DNA of 64,000 bases, taken from the NCBI GenBank assembly GCA_019095985.1, contig JAGTTF010005658.1, forward strand, positions 1-64,000, given 5' to 3'. Position 1 is the first letter of the stretch; each line of letters begins with the position of its first letter. Source of the stretch: Streblospio benedicti. Lineage: Eukaryota; Annelida; Polychaeta; Spionida; Spionidae. The position numbers were made by a program, and so were the translations under genes. Of this stretch, positions 1 to 11,160 are shown piece after piece. Under the pieces are notes generated by a model. That model did no database searches. It was given only the letters and a program-made list of their open reading frames with translations, and had not been told where the DNA came from.

Positions 1-1810
1 CAACGAGCGTTTATTCCCCCTCAGTTCACTTAATTAAGACTCAATTTCTTAGAATTATATGTAAGGAGGACATTTTACATAAGGTGAAAGAAAATTCATC
101 AGCCATAACCAAATTTCTAGACAAATAAATCCATAATCTACTGGTCTACCTTTACCATAGATCATATAATTTTTATGACTCATAAGTAATATTTATCTTA
201 CGAAAATATAAGTAAGGGATGATGTATATTTTGTCACCCTTCAAAAATGGAACGGTGTTCCATTTTAAAGCGAGGGGGGTTTCAGTCAAGTTTTGGATAC
301 ACCACTTTTTTTGTGGGTCTAATATTTCATCGCACGCTAAAAACTTTTCATACCAGAATTCTAATATTTTCTATTTAATTGTGGCATTAAAGGATACAGA
401 GCAGATATCACACATTCATTAATATTATGATTCCATTACATGATGTACATTCCAGATATATAATAAGTATTATCTTATGGCATATATAAGTAATATTTGA
501 ATGAATATCGCGAAACACTATGTAGATATCTGTCTATGCCAAACAGTAGCTCTAGTCTAGATTGCAGAAAAATGCATCAAATTTTCAAAATTTTCGGGGG
601 AGACCCCTCCCCCAAGGTGTCCCCCTCCGCACCCACCCCGGGTGCATTGCTGCATTTAACAATTTCATTAGAGATTGACTTGGCACAGCACTTGAAATGT
701 GCAAAAACACCATTATCGCAGAAAAACGGCTTGTAAAAGAATGCTATTGCCACCTAATCGAACGAATAAAATTTATCCGACACGATTAAACACTAAAACG
801 TTTAAATAACGATGTAATTTAAGAAAATTGTAAAAATACCTAACAAAATTTTGTAACATCCGCCATATCGATGTGCATTTTTTGTCATCATAAATCACGC
901 TCACACGAGAAATGATGACGTATATCTGACATCGAACAAACTAGTATTAAGCCATCTCATTGGCTAACAGATGGCGCAACTACCAATAATATTTAACGTT
1001 ACATTCGACTGACTATGCTAATCAATGATTAGCCTTTATTACACACCGAACTATGTCAACTCCGACCATACTGCTATACGTTAGTAGTGCTACAAAAGCT
1101 CATTATCATAATTTATGCATATGTATGCTGGTTTCAGAAAATCAGCCTTAGTCAAGCCTGCATAGTTGTTGCATATTGTTGATATAGCGCTTTTCGATAA
1201 ACGATATGTTAGCAGACAGGTAGGGGCGATAATAAAAGAGCATTTTTGTCGTCTTGATCTGGGGAGTATTAGATAGATTTCTTAAAATATGGAGAATATT
1301 ATGGTCTCAAAGTGTGATAATAAAAAGCAGCATAAATACTTTGAATAATAGAACCTTTTATGTGCAACCGGCTGGTGCAGGTAACAATATATTTTGATTT
1401 TTTATGTAGTTGAACTTTATTCTGCTGGTGTACTCTGATTTCCGGGTAAAACGCAGTATGTTGCTTTATTACGAGTGAAATCATAGCGTTTAAAGTATGC
1501 AATCACGGTCTTAAATTCTCCTATGAAGTTAGAATTGGCCACGAACAAATGCAGAATAAAATACATATATCACAACAACGACATTACTATATTTATTGCT
1601 TAGTGATGATAAAGATTAAATGTTGTGAAATTAAAGAACTGCCAAATTTTCGGGCCTGGCGTGTAATTCAATACGATTTCCACCAAAGAACAAAAATCTC
1701 GAAAAATCCCTAATAGAAACATATATAAATTTACTTTGAAGCAACCTCTCTACCCCCCCCCAAACCTCACTAATACAATCATTTAGCACGAACAAAGTTC
1801 GTTGCTAAAT
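1..1810. mobile_element. Element A, left copy, non-autonomous DNA element
   Basis: The window opens inside the tip of this element: its first bases (CAACGAGCG) match the motif ATTTAGCAACGAAC after the first five letters. The inner end at 1797-1810 is the same motif inverted (GTTCGTTGCTAAAT). Nearly the whole length reappears inverted at 59310-61166. It has no convincing ORF. It carries a short GC-rich patch at 590-650. The paired terminal motif and lack of coding suggest a non-autonomous DNA transposon of about 1.8 kb. The transposase family is not known. The alternative is that this is one terminal repeat of a much larger element. Confidence 0.55.
1781..1810. repeat. Inverted motif pair at the inner end of A
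   Basis: ATTTAGCACGAAC at 1781-1793 faces GTTCGTTGCTAAAT at 1797-1810 with three bases between. The same pair, inverted, lies at 32160-32189, and a single copy ends the right-hand A at 61153-61166. This marks a junction between two element ends, or the recognition site of the transposase that moves A. Confidence 0.6.
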
Positions 1811-1834
1811 AATAACAAATCAAAATAAATGTCA

Positions 1835-2879
1835 TCATGTATCGTGAAATATTTTTACAGCAGTCAAGACCTTTTTAACAATCTTAAATCAAAGAAAATT
1901 GGTGCATGTGGCATTGTAAGAAATTGTAGAAAAGGTCTTCCCGTGGAGTAAAGAAAAAAAAAGAAAAAACAGGTGACCCGTGTCTTTCAAACACAAAGTA
2001 CACTCCTTGCAGCCTGGCCGAACATTTTGATAAAAAGGCAGTCTTTGGTCTCTCTCAGATTCACTTTGCTGCTCTCAAAACAAGAGTGAGATCAAAGGGA
2101 GGGATGAGGGTGGTCATAAAGCCACAGTTTATTATAATGATGATTACAACATGTACATGGGGGCACAGATAAGATGGACCAAGTATGTAGCTACTACGAG
2201 TACCCACACAGGTATAATAATTGGTATATGGAAGTGTACCATCATCTGCTTGTAATGTGTATGAGCAATGCCTATATCATTTACAAACAGCAGAACCCCT
2301 GACTCCAAACTCTCCACTTTAGATTTCAGGGTCCAGCCATGAAAAGATTTCTATTACATGATATCTTACATGATAGTGACTATATATTTGGAAGAATTCA
2401 ATAATTTTGAAGCATTATCTGCAGCCTATGTACTGGGTTGTCGTTAGAAACTTTAAATCTTTTATTGTCAGATAATTTAAAAAGAGTGCTACAAAAGGCA
2501 TGCAAGAAAGCAATTGAAGCAAAAAAGATTTGATGAGCATAGATTTAGAGTCAACTGATCTTGTGAGAAAAGAAAAGTAGGTCAACATTAATAGACTCTA
2601 TTCATATAAAAAGATCAAAATTAGTTGAATATTTAGTCAGAGCTTGGTGTCCACCGCTGCAGAGAATCAGGAGAATCTTCTACCAGGTTGTGTTTCTCAC
2701 CAGTTTCATCCCTAACTGGTCGTCACGTTTTAGAGGCAGCACCTGGAGCCAGCAGGCCTCAATCAGGCAAGCAAAAAAAAGGCAAACTTCAGTAAGATGT
2801 AAACATTGCCTCAAGGCAATGTGCCCAGTTCCCCTGGTTTGAAAGGTTCGACACACTTCAAAAATATAAGTTAAACTGA
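1835..2879 (+). pseudogene. piggyBac-like transposase remnant, copy 1 (B1)
   Basis: Piece of a piggyBac-superfamily DNA transposase. From left to right it shows the DDE-domain stretch around a GxVR..RKGLP motif, the typical YN..YM..(G)xDxMDQ segment followed by NNWYMEVYHHLL and NAYIIYK (2170-2280), and a cysteine-rich C-terminal end with KRKR, RC..C and an FERFDT-like tail before TGA at 2877-2879. Frames are interrupted several times and the N-terminal half is absent. Copy 2 (16415-17456) is direct and copy 3 (31107-31935) inverted. No terminal repeats or TTAA target duplication could be fixed. The DDE domain and C-terminal zinc end are known family features; assignment rests on these motifs. 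Confidence 0.7.
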
Positions 2880-3900
2880 AGGGGTACTCATGCATGCATG
2901 TGCATGATAATATGTTCTGACCATTGTGCATGTATAAAAGAATTAAGTGTGCATATGTTAATTGATTTTATTACAAATTGTCTGCCAGTTTGTCTTTTTC
3001 ATGCACAGTAAAACACCAAAAGCAGCACCGGATCCAGCGGACCTGATTGAGTTATTTGCTCAAACAAGCAAGCGAAAAAGAGGAGGCAGACAGTGCCTCC
3101 AAGGAAAATTTGAGTGTCAGTGTATTTGTTATTGGTGGAAGATTGAATGGGAGAGTCAGTTGTGATAGGATTTTTTCAAGTAGCTAATGAGTACAGCAAA
3201 ACTTTAAAAATATTTTCAATTTTTGTGCACCTAAACAACGCCAAAACAGAAAAGACAGTCATAAAGATAAAGATATTGTTGAGAGAACCACAGCCTAATC
3301 ACTATTTGTGGGACTGGGAAACACATATGAAGAGAATATGCGTGTATTATACAAGATGCACACAAAACATGTCATATTGATATTAATATCAATTCGTATA
3401 ATACATCTATAAACGCTAAAACTGAACATAATGTTTCTAGCTGCAGCTCCTGTTAAGTAGTTCTTTCTGCTTGGTACTGGGATGTTTTTTTGTAGAGTAG
3501 CCTAGATTAACCTGTTCTATGGTTGTTCAACAGTGCTCAACAGATTAATTAACAGGAGTAATAATAGATAATTTTAAAGGTATAAACACAAATTAAAAGT
3601 GCTCAACTAAAAAGGAGCTTATTATAGAAAATTGTAGACGGACAACCCACAAACTCAGCAAACAATGTAAAAAAATAACGGAAGCCGCAAGCGGAAAATC
3701 ACCTGGTCCAACTCCCTTTAGTGCAACTGTCACAAAGGGTACTGATGCGCTGTGCCCAGTTTGACACAAAATGTCAAAAATAAGTTTCGTTTATAAACTA
3801 AAAAGAAAAATGTTAGGGAAATAAATGTATAACTTTGGGTGGCCAAGAAATAGAAATATTATGAAAATATTCCCTAATCTAAAGAAACCGTAAAATGTGA
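2880..3900. other. 3' part of mosaic B1, no intact gene
   Basis: Sequence downstream of the piggyBac remnant, repeated at 17457-18490 (direct) and about 30080-31106 (inverted). At 3014-3090 a second, partial version of the AAPGAS..KRKRGGRQ segment of the transposase tail appears, so the tail region was duplicated before the whole block spread. Short open stretches exist but none shows a recognised domain. Confidence 0.5.
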
Positions 3901-3910
3901 GAAAAAAAGT

Positions 3911-4492
3911 AAAAACAGACTGTGAAAGTGATACCAACAATGTCCAAAATACATGTAAAGCAAGAGAGGCTTGATTGGTGTTGCGGATATTCTGGGCCGG
4001 AACTGGAGGTTCTCTGAACTCAGGAGATTGAGAAACTGGATCTTCGCACTTCACAGGCTTCTTTTGTTTCTTTACAGGACCAGCTGTTGCTTGCGGTACC
4101 ATTACCATGGAAACTTTTGCCTTCAGAACCAAGAGATATGTCCACTTGCAATTTGCTAAAATAAATATGTAACATTTTACCTTCAATGCAACAATTCATG
4201 ATAAAAAGAGAAGAATAAGCCACCCCCATAACTTATTGTCTGATGAAATATTATGTCAGCATTTCATCACGATAAACTCATGAATTTTTCATTATAAAGC
4301 ATACTAGTAGCTGAAGATAACAGTGTTTCAATAATATGCACAAATGATCTTACCTGTCAACAATCTCAACTTTGCTATTACAGAGGAAGTTGTCTTCTTT
4401 AGCTTCTGATGAAGAGTTGAAAATATCCCAGAAGACAAAATTTAGATTAAAAATGATATAACCGAAGGTGGAAACTTATTTTCTTTCAAAGT
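3911..4492. repeat. Six-copy module E, copy 1
   Basis: A roughly 560-bp module, from AAACAGACTGTGAAAGTG to CTTATTTTCTTTCAAAG. It recurs at 18497-19070, 20885-21461 and 24235-24692 on the same strand, and at 29520-30068 and 53190-53752 inverted. On the + strand it starts with an open, acidic linker (VETDCESDTNNVQ) that follows a likely exon in the 20.8-kb copy. On the other strand it keeps an open frame of 95-130 residues in several copies. Which strand codes, if either, cannot be settled by eye. One copy ends at the assembly gap. Confidence 0.65.
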
Positions 4493-4755
4493 ATGTGTAC
4501 AGCCCTGCGCTCGAGGAGACGAGGTGTGAGGACCCCGTCGCATATTGTCATCAACAGGCACGTTTCTACCATTCTTCACTTTCCAGTTGCGCAGTAAAGT
4601 TGCGCACTCGTCTTTTTTTATTTGCTTTTGAGACACAAAGGTTTGTGGCCTCTTCCAGAAAGGTCGGGAAGAAACACTCTCCATACAGAACACCAATGTA
4701 GTCAAATGTCTGGGAACGAGATTGACACTGACCTTCACCCACCTGCAGTGTAAAC

Positions 4756-4830
4756 ATGGCGTCAAAGAGCGATGAAGTATTGCTTCAAGACATTAAAAAG
4801 TTAAAGGTGCCAGAGCTGAAATCAATTTTA
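4756..4830 (+). pseudogene. Truncated SAP-domain first exon, copy in B1
   Basis: Begins MASKSDEVLLQDIKKLKVPE and stops being similar about 25 residues in. The full first exon, with a donor, is on the minus strand at 27643-27831. A third, damaged copy is on the minus strand near 29170-29250. The sequence just upstream (4560-4755) is also shared and looks like 5' untranslated or promoter sequence of that gene. Confidence 0.55.
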
Positions 4831-5560
4831 TGCCATTAATTTCATTTGTCGACTGCTCCTTTTTTTTATTTTCATACTTAAGTGTTTCTGTTATTACTAA
4901 CTCTGAAATGTTTACAAACACGGTGCTCTACAACAAAATAAGTTAAACTGCATAACTGTAGTAACCAAGTAAAATCCTTCCCGGTCTGTTATTTACATTT
5001 GCTTTAATTAAATGTGTGCTATAAGTCAGAAGGTGTGCTTCTTTGGCCGAGTAGATGTGCAGAAGGTCATAGATTTAATGCCCGGTCATGCCTGGTAGTG
5101 GGTGTTAAACAAATTCATCCCTAAACAGTTGCACACTGCTTCATTGTACCTGCACGTTAACTCACGTACAGGTAAAATGAGTGAATGCAAAAGTTAGTGA
5201 TTAGCATGCAGGTGCTACAATACTATTGTATGAGACTGTAAACATTTAATATTACACTAATGAAATACATTATACAGCATTACACTACTACTCCTGCTGT
5301 TACGTTGATTGTTCATTAATATTTCCATGCTGATGCTATAGACAATCTAAAAGGCATTTGGGAGAAAGAGGTCCCGTGTGGAATATGAAAAGTTCAAATC
5401 TTGCAACAGAAATTACATCTCATTTGCAAAAAATGACTAAAAATGGACTGCTTGAAGAACAGAAGCGTCCCAAGTATTGTTGTTTAACCATATGGTGCTG
5501 TTGTAATTAAGCATATGTGCGATGTGCATGTTATACATGACTGTACTGTGTAAATGTGAC
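4831..5560. repeat. Shared intron-like block, copy 1
   Basis: Matches 28350-29100 inverted. The part at 5030-5100 also matches stretches near 32840 and 34165, all inverted relative to this one, giving four copies of one short segment. At 5387-5460 an open stretch (MKSSNLATEITSHLQKMTKN) recurs at 28470-28556 on the minus strand and may be a small exon. Nothing else coding is seen. Confidence 0.45.
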
Positions 5561-5658
5561 TGGTGGGATTGATGTGTAATTGGAAGGGTGCCTGTATGTA
5601 AATTTATATTAGTTATTTCTGATACCTTGCAGGTTTTTAAATTTGATCATTATTAAAA

Positions 5659-5793
5659 ATGGCTCGATGTCCAACAAAGCAGCAGGTGGATGAGGAGATC
5701 GCGTATCGACTGACGCGTTGTGCAGTATGTGGAGAGAGGGCAGGCCACGAGTGGCAATGTGATGTCGACAGTGAGATGTTGACGGATCACTGA
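5659..5793 (+). CDS. Small Cys/His exon, start of an unrecognised gene, copy 1
   Basis: Open from ATG, beginning MARCPTKQQVDEEIAYRLTR and containing CAVCGERAGHEWQC, a compact Cys/His cluster that could bind zinc. It ends in TGA directly before GTAAG. The inverted copy at 35077-35216 reads through the same point as DHSE before its stop, because it has two more bases there, and has W in place of the first Cys of the CxxC pair. A donor (AGAGTAAG type) fits at the same spot, so this is probably a first exon. No family was recognised. Confidence 0.4.
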   Translation: MARCPTKQQVDEEIAYRLTRCAVCGERAGHEWQCDVDSEMLTDH

Positions 5794-5873
5794 GTAAGAT
5801 TTATTTGAAGTGTTCATTTGCAGCATATCATGTGTCTTACTTTCAAGCATTAATCTTTTTCAATTCCCCAGCT

Positions 5874-6742
5874 CAGGGCTCTCAATGACTGCCTGCTATC
5901 GGCAATATGTCCGACTTCTTTCAAAGAATTGCCGGCTTCTTTGCCACCCTAGATTTATATTAAATGCACCAGATTTTGGGAACTCTCCATTAATTCGATT
6001 TTTTTGACAAAACCAGTGATTTTATCAAATTTCTTTCATGTTTCATGATTTTACTTTCATAGTTTAGTTGTGACAAGGAGTTTTCTTCACCCGGACCCTA
6101 CTTTTTACATCATGTCAAAAAGACAAGCAAACATAAGCAATTTCTTTACAAAAAATCCAAAATTGACAGGTAACATTAGATCACATTGTTTTATTCTCTT
6201 ATAATAATATTCAATGACCATTCTTCTTTGATTCTTCATTCATCTCAAAGGAGATTTGAGCATTATTCATCCAATTAGTGTGGTGGTAGATCTATTAGCT
6301 TTCTTGGAAACTAAGTTGTATAGACTATGGACCTGGAGCTTGCATAAAAATATTCAATGATTATTCTCCTCTGATTTCCCATTCATTTTCCAAGGGATTT
6401 TAGAATCATCCAATGAATGTGGTGGTAGCTTTTTGTATGGTGATTGGGTTTTTGGAAATGGTGTTTTTTTGTTCACCCTTACCAGAGCATCAATGAATGA
6501 GTTATCAGTGAATGAGTTATAGTGATAACCAAGATGCAATGTTTATAATGTATTTAATAAAATGTTTATCTGTGTTTGGCTACGATTTTTACTTTAAAGT
6601 GCTTTAATTCAGCCTCAGATCGGCCAATTTCTTAAATTTTTCAACCCATCAAAAGCTGGGGGGGCTGCGCCCCCTCCCCAGACCCCTCTGCCTTCTTTTT
6701 TTCAGAATAAGCCTGCTTCTTTAAAAGTTATTGAGAACCCTG
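5874..6742 (+). mobile_element. hAT-like non-autonomous insertion, 869 bp
   Basis: The ends are CAGGGCTCTCAATGACT and, inverted, CAGGGTTCTCAATAACT, a 17-bp terminal repeat with three mismatches that begins CAGGG as many hAT elements do. Flanks are CCAGCT (5868-5873) and CTAGCT (6743-6748), a near-perfect short target duplication; hAT usually makes 8 bp. The inverted paralogous block near 35005 lacks the whole insert and shows a single CTAGCT, which is an empty site. Inside, 6114-6170 reads MSKRQANISNFFTKNPKLTG then a GTAAC donor, much like the first residues of hAT/ZMYM-type transposases. The rest carries diverged internal repeats (6200-6300, 6345-6430) and a G/C-rich patch near 6657. Confidence 0.75.
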
Positions 6743-6759
6743 CTAGCTGCCATTTACCA

Positions 6760-6950
6760 CTTTTTGCATGTTTAATTGTAAACACAAACATTTTAGTGAT
6801 GAAGATGTTTCCTGTTCACCATCACAACCAGAGGAAAACATCACAATACCACATGAGAACCAGACATGCAAATTTGTTGTATCTGCGCCTTTATGTGTTA
6901 GTAATTATAGTGTTCTATTATATCCTATTTTAGCACTATGTGTCTATCTT
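6760..6950 (+). CDS. Exon-like block SDEDVSC, copy 1
   Basis: After a TTTTAG acceptor-like site near 6796 the frame reads SDEDVSCSPSQPEENITIPH and stays open to about 6895. The same block is inverted at 34800-34990. With the exon at 5659 it lies in the same order in both places, so both probably come from one duplicated gene. Function is not recognised. Confidence 0.35.
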
Positions 6951-7172
6951 AAAGCACTCCGGTGTGTTTCAACTTTACGAGTTGTCTTACTTGGAATTGT
7001 TACAAGATGGATAGTTCAATGGATAGTTCATATTGCGCACATATTTCTGTGAAACAGGTCAACTATCAGATTGCTTTTGTAAACTCGCCTGTTGCGAACA
7101 AACAGATGCAAGGCATTTCCACTGTCCCTTTTGCCGTCCAAACACTAGAGAAAAGAACTTTTAGTAAACCAC

Positions 7173-9529
7173 ATGGCTGAGTGTTTGGGTGATCGTGGTG
7201 ATGGTTCCAATCATGGTTTAGATTTGTCTTCTACAATACCAACCATCGATTCCCTTTCGCAAGTTTCACCCATCGCAGTGAGAAATTTGTCATCTGAAAG
7301 TATGCCAGTGAATGTCGATGATTTAAACATAGATCATTCACTTGACCAAGTTAGCAATGCGAGATTAGTACAGCAGAGCACACCAGTGCCAGGTACCAGC
7401 TCAAATGTTAATGCTCCAATTATTGACAATACCACCAGTCAATTAAATCATTCAGCTGAAAACTTTACAATTAGTGTTGATCTTGAAATGAGCAGTGCAC
7501 GACTGGCACACAACACCCCTGATCAAGTTAACAGTTCACTAATTAATGATGATGAAGAACAAAACGATTTTTGTGATGAACCCATCTCCATTGATGCATA
7601 TGGTAAGGATGTGTGTCCATATTGTGATAAGAAATTTCACAAAAAATACATTAGGAAACACATAAGAGACCAGCATATAAAGTCCCAAAAGAACGTCAAA
7701 TTGATGCCAAAAATTATTCACTTCTCGAGTGCTGTAGATCCAGATGGCATCTATGCTGTAGATCAACAGATGACTGGTCGTTATGCTTCTTACATGTCAA
7801 AGTAGCTACTAGTAGGTGTTAAGCCTGAAGTGTTGTGTAGTGTCAGAGCGTGCAGAGATGCAGCACAAGTGCAATTTCGGTCCGGCAATGCCAGCTGGCA
7901 ATGTGAGCATGTACAATCAATAAAATTTGGAAAACAGGCCGCTGCCGTTACGTTAGACAAGGAGAAACTAAGTGACTTAGTAAAAAGTGGGTTGCTGTCC
8001 GATCCTCACGGTCGCATGTGCCTAGATCTATGTGATAAGGCAGGATCTACTCCAGTTCTAGTGCCATTGCCAACAGATCACTATGTGAGTGAACGGTATA
8101 AAGTGTTCAGTGTATACACTGGTACCAAACGACACTACTGGTGTTTATTGGGCCGGGTATGTGTCACGATTGATACGGTTAAGAAACACATGACGTGCAA
8201 GTGCTCATTAAAGGGGTGGATGTGTCCATAGGTCCATAGTTAAATGGTACCACCAGACAGGTGCCGAGGTACCTAGAGATGCTTCCGGCCACATGTGGAG
8301 GAGGAAGAATGATGAGGATCGGGGTAGAGTATCCACCCAGTGGTAAAGCATTGCACAATATGGCCCAGTATGTGAGACATCACAAACAAATCGATCAAAT
8401 ATTGATTCAGTGTGGCGAGAGCCGAAAGGGTTGGAATTGATTCCTTCAGAAGAACAATGCTTTTTCTGTGAATCACCACTAAGCTCCCCCTAGAATAGCT
8501 TGTTTACGGGCAAAACTAGTCTCTTGGGAGCGCCCACCCCAAGAGAATTACACAGTGTATTATAAGATTTGCCTTAACCATGATTGCAAGACACCGTATA
8601 GATACCAGGATGTAGATTGCGGGATATTCAATTATAATGACAAACTCCTGTTGACAATTTCTTTGCTGATAGATTACCGAGCCCATTTGAAAAACAACAC
8701 AGCTGTCGGTCGTAACGTGGGTGCACTGGAAGATCGACACGACTGTACATTAAATAAACAAGATATGTTAAATGCATACTTAGCCTTCGAATCCGTGACT
8801 GCTCATGATTATGCATTCACATGCAATTTGTGCGGCTTTTACCCAAAAGCCTTGATTTACGATGTCACTAAAATGCAAGTCTTTAAGTGCCGATTTTGTG
8901 ACATCAAAGAACCACAATCACGGTGTCCTACGGTTGACATGGATGCTTTCTGGGAGAGCTGCGAGTCTGATATGATGATGAGAATGTTCTCAGCGACTAG
9001 TAAAAACACTGTCCAGCCATCATATGATTTTTTGGGCACCATACATAGGGGCGTTATGATAACCAGAAATGTAAAGATGTATTCAACAAAGAGTTCGAAA
9101 AAATACGAGGCAGTGAACCGGAAGAACACGAACCGGTGCCCGAAGAAACCATCGCACATTGTAAACGAGAAAAAAGTTAGATGTCTTGAAGCACTTTTCT
9201 TCTGATTATTAGGTAAGTCAGATAAGGGTAGCAGGCAAGACATAATCAAGGCACTTAGAGATCAATCTGTCAGCAAGGCTTCGTTTAATTATGCCTACAG
9301 CCAGATTTACGGCACTGGAGGGGGACTGTGGACAGCAGTGTGCCCACATGGCGTTGTGTATGGGATAAAGTTTTTACTTAGGCACGAATCCCCTCGTGAC
9401 TATGCCGATATGTTTCGGTCTTTTAAGCACATCCCAACCATAAAGATTGCAGATATTGCAAACATGATATCTAAAAAGCTACAATTGTTCCATGGCCAAA
9501 GTATGTGTAGTCCCCCAGTACAATGTTAA
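7173..9529 (+). pseudogene. HMGXB3-like (KDZ transposase-derived) gene, decayed
   Basis: Several consecutive open stretches give the layout of HMG-box-containing protein 3 relatives, which carry a KDZ-type transposase-derived core. Seen in order: a Ser/Thr-rich N-terminus; a C2H2-like finger CPYCDKKFHKKYIRKH (about 7610-7680); a Cys region with SWIM-like CKC...CP (about 8195-8230); an ICLNHDC cluster with RYQDVDCGIFNYND; AHDYAFTCNLCGF; VDMDAFWES; a SAP-like patch; then CPHGVVYGIKFLLRHESPRD and a following Asp-bearing IADIANM. It is interrupted by an in-frame TAG at 7803, a frame change at about 8229, another between 8231 and 8555, and a stop near 9203. A GTATGT donor lies near 9500. No HMG box is seen. 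It is likely a decayed gene copy or old KDZ transposon. Confidence 0.7.
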
Positions 9530-10160
9530 ATGTTATGCATTTCATATAGATTTTAATAGTCTAGGATATTGCTGCTCTTCATTAAAATACATCAGTTTAA
9601 GAAAAAGTATTTGTTTTGATGGGTCTTTCATTCCAACAGCCAGACGGCCAGCAGCAGCAGCAGATTAACTATTTTGTAAAAGACTTTTTTGTAAAAGTAG
9701 CTATAGTTAAGTATGATTGTTTAGTTTATCTTATTACATGTTACAAGAGGAAGTGATCAAAGTGATGGTACATTATTTCATATCTCTAGTCAAGTTATTG
9801 TTTGTATTGCAAACTTTGGAAAAAAACTATTTGTGCTCTTACTCTTAGATAAAAATTCCATGATATTTCTTTTAAAGCCAACCAAAGTACAATGATTTGT
9901 TCAAATTACATAATGTGCTAATCAGCTTGAAGTTTATAACAATACTTTATTGATATTATTCAGGTGAATCCATTTTGGCTGGACATGATGGCAGTGTCTT
10001 TGTTTCCTCGGCCAAGCCCTCTGTATCGACACCAGGGGGGAAAACGCACAGAAAAGCTATGGGACCTATGCCCGTAAACATTTAGATCTGTTCATGTACT
10101 AGAGCTACATAAGCAAATAAGACACAAAAAAGAACCTAGATACCACTGCAAGATTTACAA
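9530..10160 (+). other. Intron-like DNA and possible next exon of the HMGXB3-like gene
   Basis: 9530-9960 has no coding signal beyond a short CAG run near 9650. At 9964, after TTATTCAG, a frame opens that joins in phase with the donor near 9500 and reads ESILAGHDGSVFVSSAKPS before a stop near 10085. Similarity to the family is not obvious, so the exon is tentative. Confidence 0.3.
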
Positions 10161-10269
10161 CAAAGGGTTTATGGTGAAGTTGCAGCTGGAATCTCACCAG
10201 ATGCAGCATCTGTGGGTGAGTAATCTAGTAATAATTGTAATTTGGGCATACAGAAAATTATTGTAGTTA

Positions 10270-10420
10270 AAATGTCAAAAGCTCGGGAAAATTTCACAGC
10301 TAATAATCTAGCCAGACACAAACAAATACATACAGGTTCTAGATATCCATGTCCCATTTGTAAAAGTATGTTTTCTGATGAAAGTAACTTTAAATGACAC
10401 TGACAGCACACCATATTTTT
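10270..10420 (+). pseudogene. C2H2 zinc-finger fragment
   Basis: Reads NLARHKQIHTGSRYPCPICK followed by SMFSDESNFK, stop, H, stop, QHT. The linker HTGxxY and CPIC fit classical C2H2 fingers. The second finger carries two stops at or near its His pair, so this piece is dead or is antisense noise from a gene fragment. No other fingers are next to it. Confidence 0.5.
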
Positions 10421-10469
10421 GTAATAATCTTCAAAAATCATAACGAACATCTCTTTCATTTAAGATTTG

Positions 10470-10965
10470 GGAAAAATTTAGTGATGTAATTTTCTTGACA
10501 ACAATCATACAGCAAAAAAATCAGGAAAAGCAGCTGAAAGACTGTCTTGATGCACTACGAAATTATGTAATGTCACCAGACCTTGGTAAGTGGCTACTTA
10601 ATATTCAATGGAATAATCTGCACAGAAAATATGGAACGAATGTGATGCACTGCAAGAAATGGAAGATAATAGTCTATATGTTTTCCCTACACATGATGAA
10701 GAATGGGAACACAATAAGATGAAACTCATTCAATTGAATGCACAACATCCAATCACAAAAGTGAATGCACGCAATAATGGAGTACATGTATCTAAAGCAA
10801 CCAAAGACAAAGCAGGAGGATAACAAAAAACCCTATTTCTGTGTAAAAATGCAAAAGTTCATTTGACAAAGAATTAAGAAATCGAATGGGGCCCATACAA
10901 TGGTGTTGTCAGAACTGTGGTTGACATTTTTTATGCTAATAATAGGAGATTTATTTGCGAATTAT
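10470..10965 (+). pseudogene. Pif1-like helicase C-terminal fragment (Helitron-type or captured)
   Basis: Three consecutive open pieces match the end of Pif1/RRM3-family helicases: FLTTIIQQKNQEKQLKDCLD (the region after motif III), then LYVFPTHDEEWEHNKMKL (the FPT..x..HN block), then LFLCKNAKVHLT and EWGPYNGVVRTVVDIFY (the A.VMLT..L..GL.NGA.G.V block). Frames change at least twice and the ATPase N-terminal half is missing. In animals such fragments usually come from Helitron transposons or from expanded Pif1 families. No Rep domain or Helitron 3' hairpin was found. Confidence 0.65.
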
Positions 10966-11160
10966 ATATTAGATTTGCGATCTACTTCACAAGTTTGCGG
11001 GTGATTGCATATTATTCGCATGATTGCAAATCTTTCGCATATTGATAATCTGCGAATCTCCGCGAACTAACTTTTCACGAACTAACTTTGCAACCCACAC
11101 CGCCCGAATAATACGCGAATTCATTCCGCGAATTATTCTGCGAAATCTGTGCTTCGATCA
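10940..11160. repeat. GCGAA/TTCGC-rich cluster
   Basis: Many copies of GCGAA and its complement TTCGC occur in both orientations over about 220 bp, including CGCGAATTC and CGCGAATTATTC. Nothing like it occurs nearby. It may be the core of a small palindromic transposable element or a degenerated satellite. Confidence 0.35.

Noticed and set aside
5659-5793. P2X7-like C-terminal cysteine domain
   Set aside because: The Cys/His cluster is too short and the diagnostic later cysteines and basic motifs of that domain are not found nearby.
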